Shown here piece after piece: positions 13,113 to 13,847 of a stretch of DNA of 13,847 nucleotides (positions are counted from its first letter, which is position 1; every line of letters starts with the position of its first letter). This DNA is from Caulobacter sp. CCH9-E1. Its GTDB lineage: Bacteria; Pseudomonadota; Alphaproteobacteria; Caulobacterales; Caulobacteraceae. Made by a program: the position numbers and the translations under genes. The notes below the pieces were generated by a model, which saw nothing but the letters and a program-made list of their open reading frames with translations, was not told the origin of the DNA and searched no databases. Location: NCBI RefSeq assembly GCF_001556515.1, contig NZ_LSJA01000170.1, positions 1-13,847 of the forward strand, written 5' to 3'.

Positions 13113-13772
13113 ATGGAGAAGTTCCACGCCGCTCCCAACTCCCGTCGCGCTGTCCTGGGCAGCCTGCTGGCCCTCGCCGCGCCGGGCGCCGTCCATGCCG
13201 CCGCGCGTCGCAAGGCGCCGCTTCCGCCGCCACTGGTTACGGTGCTTGGCGACTCCATCACCGCGGGGCTTGGCCTGACGCAGGACCGCGCCCTGCCCGC
13301 TTGGCTGCAGCGGACGCTGGACGCCATGAAGATCCAGGCGCGCGTCTTCGGCTTCGGCGCCATCGGCGACACGACCAGGGCGGGGCTGTCGCGTGTCGAG
13401 CGCATTCCGCCCGAGACCGCCGTCTGTGTCGTCGCCCTGGGCGGCAACGACCTGCTGCAGGGCGCCGACCCCTCCTGGACCCGCGAGAACCTCCGCGCCA
13501 TCGTCACGCGGCTGAAGGCCCGGGGCGTCCGCGTGGTGCTGGCCGGCATGCGCGCCCCGACCCTGCTGGGGATCGACTACGCCCGCCGTTTCACGGAGGT
13601 CTATCCGGCGCTGGCCCGCGAGGAGGGGGTGTTCTACGCGCCCGACTTCTTCACCGGCGTGATCGGCGTCGCGCGCTACATGCAGAGCGACGGCATCCAC
13701 CCCAACGCCGAAGGCGCGAGGATCATCGCCGAGCGCCTGGCGCCGGTCGTGGCGAAGGCGCTGAAGGGGTAA
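13113..13772 (+). CDS. Exported SGNH-hydrolase (arylesterase/TesA-like lysophospholipase)
   Basis: A 219-residue SGNH esterase. Block I is GDSITAGLGL (46-55, Ser48), block II has the glycine in GAIGDTTRAG (Gly85), block III GGNDLL (Asn112) and block V SDGIHPN (Asp193, His196); the catalytic and oxyanion set is complete. The TesA/arylesterase branch hydrolyses short acyl esters, thioesters or lysophospholipids. Residues 1-29 are an export signal with a twin-arginine-like SRRAVLG start, ending VHA-A; whether it uses Tat or Sec is open. The ATG at 13113 is chosen because the frame upstream, back to 13035, runs into the neighbouring divergent gene and destroys the signal peptide; its Shine-Dalgarno sequence is weak. 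The stop is followed by a family C repeat hairpin. Confidence 0.88.
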   Translation: MEKFHAAPNSRRAVLGSLLALAAPGAVHAAARRKAPLPPPLVTVLGDSITAGLGLTQDRALPAWLQRTLDAMKIQARVFGFGAIGDTTRAGLSRVERIPPETAVCVVALGGNDLLQGADPSWTRENLRAIVTRLKARGVRVVLAGMRAPTLLGIDYARRFTEVYPALAREEGVFYAPDFFTGVIGVARYMQSDGIHPNAEGARIIAERLAPVVAKALKG

Positions 13773-13775
13773 AAA

Positions 13776-13832
13776 GATGCTCCCCCGCGTTGCGGGGGAG
13801 CTGTCGCGGAGCGACTGAGGGGGCAAGCGCCG
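13776..13832. repeat. Intergenic repeat family C, copy 3, with terminator-like hairpin
   Basis: It starts 4 bases after the esterase stop codon. GCTCCCCCGC-gtt-GCGGGGGAGC is a perfect 10-bp stem (13779-13801), followed by GTCGC-gga-GCGAC and TGAGGGGGC. The order is the same as at 340-395. It may continue beyond the right end of the window. Likely acts as the transcript end of the esterase gene. Confidence 0.8.
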
Positions 13833-13847
13833 CTTAAGCCGAGCTCG

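Noticed and set aside
334..13832. Scattered repeats as a possible CRISPR array
   Set aside because: The copies are kilobases apart, palindromic, in several families, and without regular spacers or cas genes.

Overview
The window is high-GC bacterial DNA that looks like an alphaproteobacterium of the Caulobacter group. The evidence is the rpmH-rnpA-yidC-engB cluster with alphaproteobacterial-type YidC and L34 sequences, the dense intergenic repeats built on CCCCGGC/GCCGGGG and TCATCCCGG cores, and GANTC sites beside candidate promoters. The genus is an inference; no marker gene such as 16S rRNA is present. Only the two outermost genes (the 3' part of a cheW-like gene at the left, an SGNH esterase at the right) lie on the plus strand. 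Every gene between them (470-13036) is on the minus strand, so functional order runs from right to left.

Left part (1-4480): the cheW end, a DUF3850/ASCH-fold protein, then the core operon rpmH (44-aa L34, GTG start) - rnpA - yidC - engB. It supplies the ribosome, RNase P, membrane insertion of proteins and ribosome assembly. yidC and engB overlap by one base, and rnpA and yidC are 7 bp apart. The rpmH-rnpA junction is not simple. It holds a short C(UUCG)G hairpin that hides a Shine-Dalgarno sequence, a 23-codon reading frame behind that sequence, and a terminator-like hairpin with six U that this frame reads through before stopping across the rnpA start codon.

Middle and right part (4562-13772): separately spaced oxidative and hydrolytic genes. 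They are a zinc-free quinone oxidoreductase/MDR protein, an HSL-type alpha/beta hydrolase, a TetR regulator with a palindrome in front of it, a DUF2164 protein, a flavin monooxygenase, a small exported six-cysteine protein, a carotenoid-oxygenase family dioxygenase, a lipoprotein of the sorbosone/glucose dehydrogenase propeller family and, divergent from it, an exported SGNH esterase. The set suggests turnover of lipophilic or aromatic compounds, but most of these genes are separated by repeats and probably transcribed individually.

All intergenic gaps above about 100 bp hold a member of one of four repeat families (called A-D here), each about 60-130 bp and rich in inverted repeats. They sit close behind stop codons, and one supplies the stop codon of the monooxygenase. 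No gene-free stretch exceeds 300 bases. I see no tRNA, rRNA, CRISPR array, transposase or phage gene. The observations most worth following are the rpmH-rnpA junction, a perfect 10-bp hairpin that buries the ribosome binding site of the carotenoid-oxygenase gene, and the mirror-symmetric cysteine spacing of the small secreted protein.
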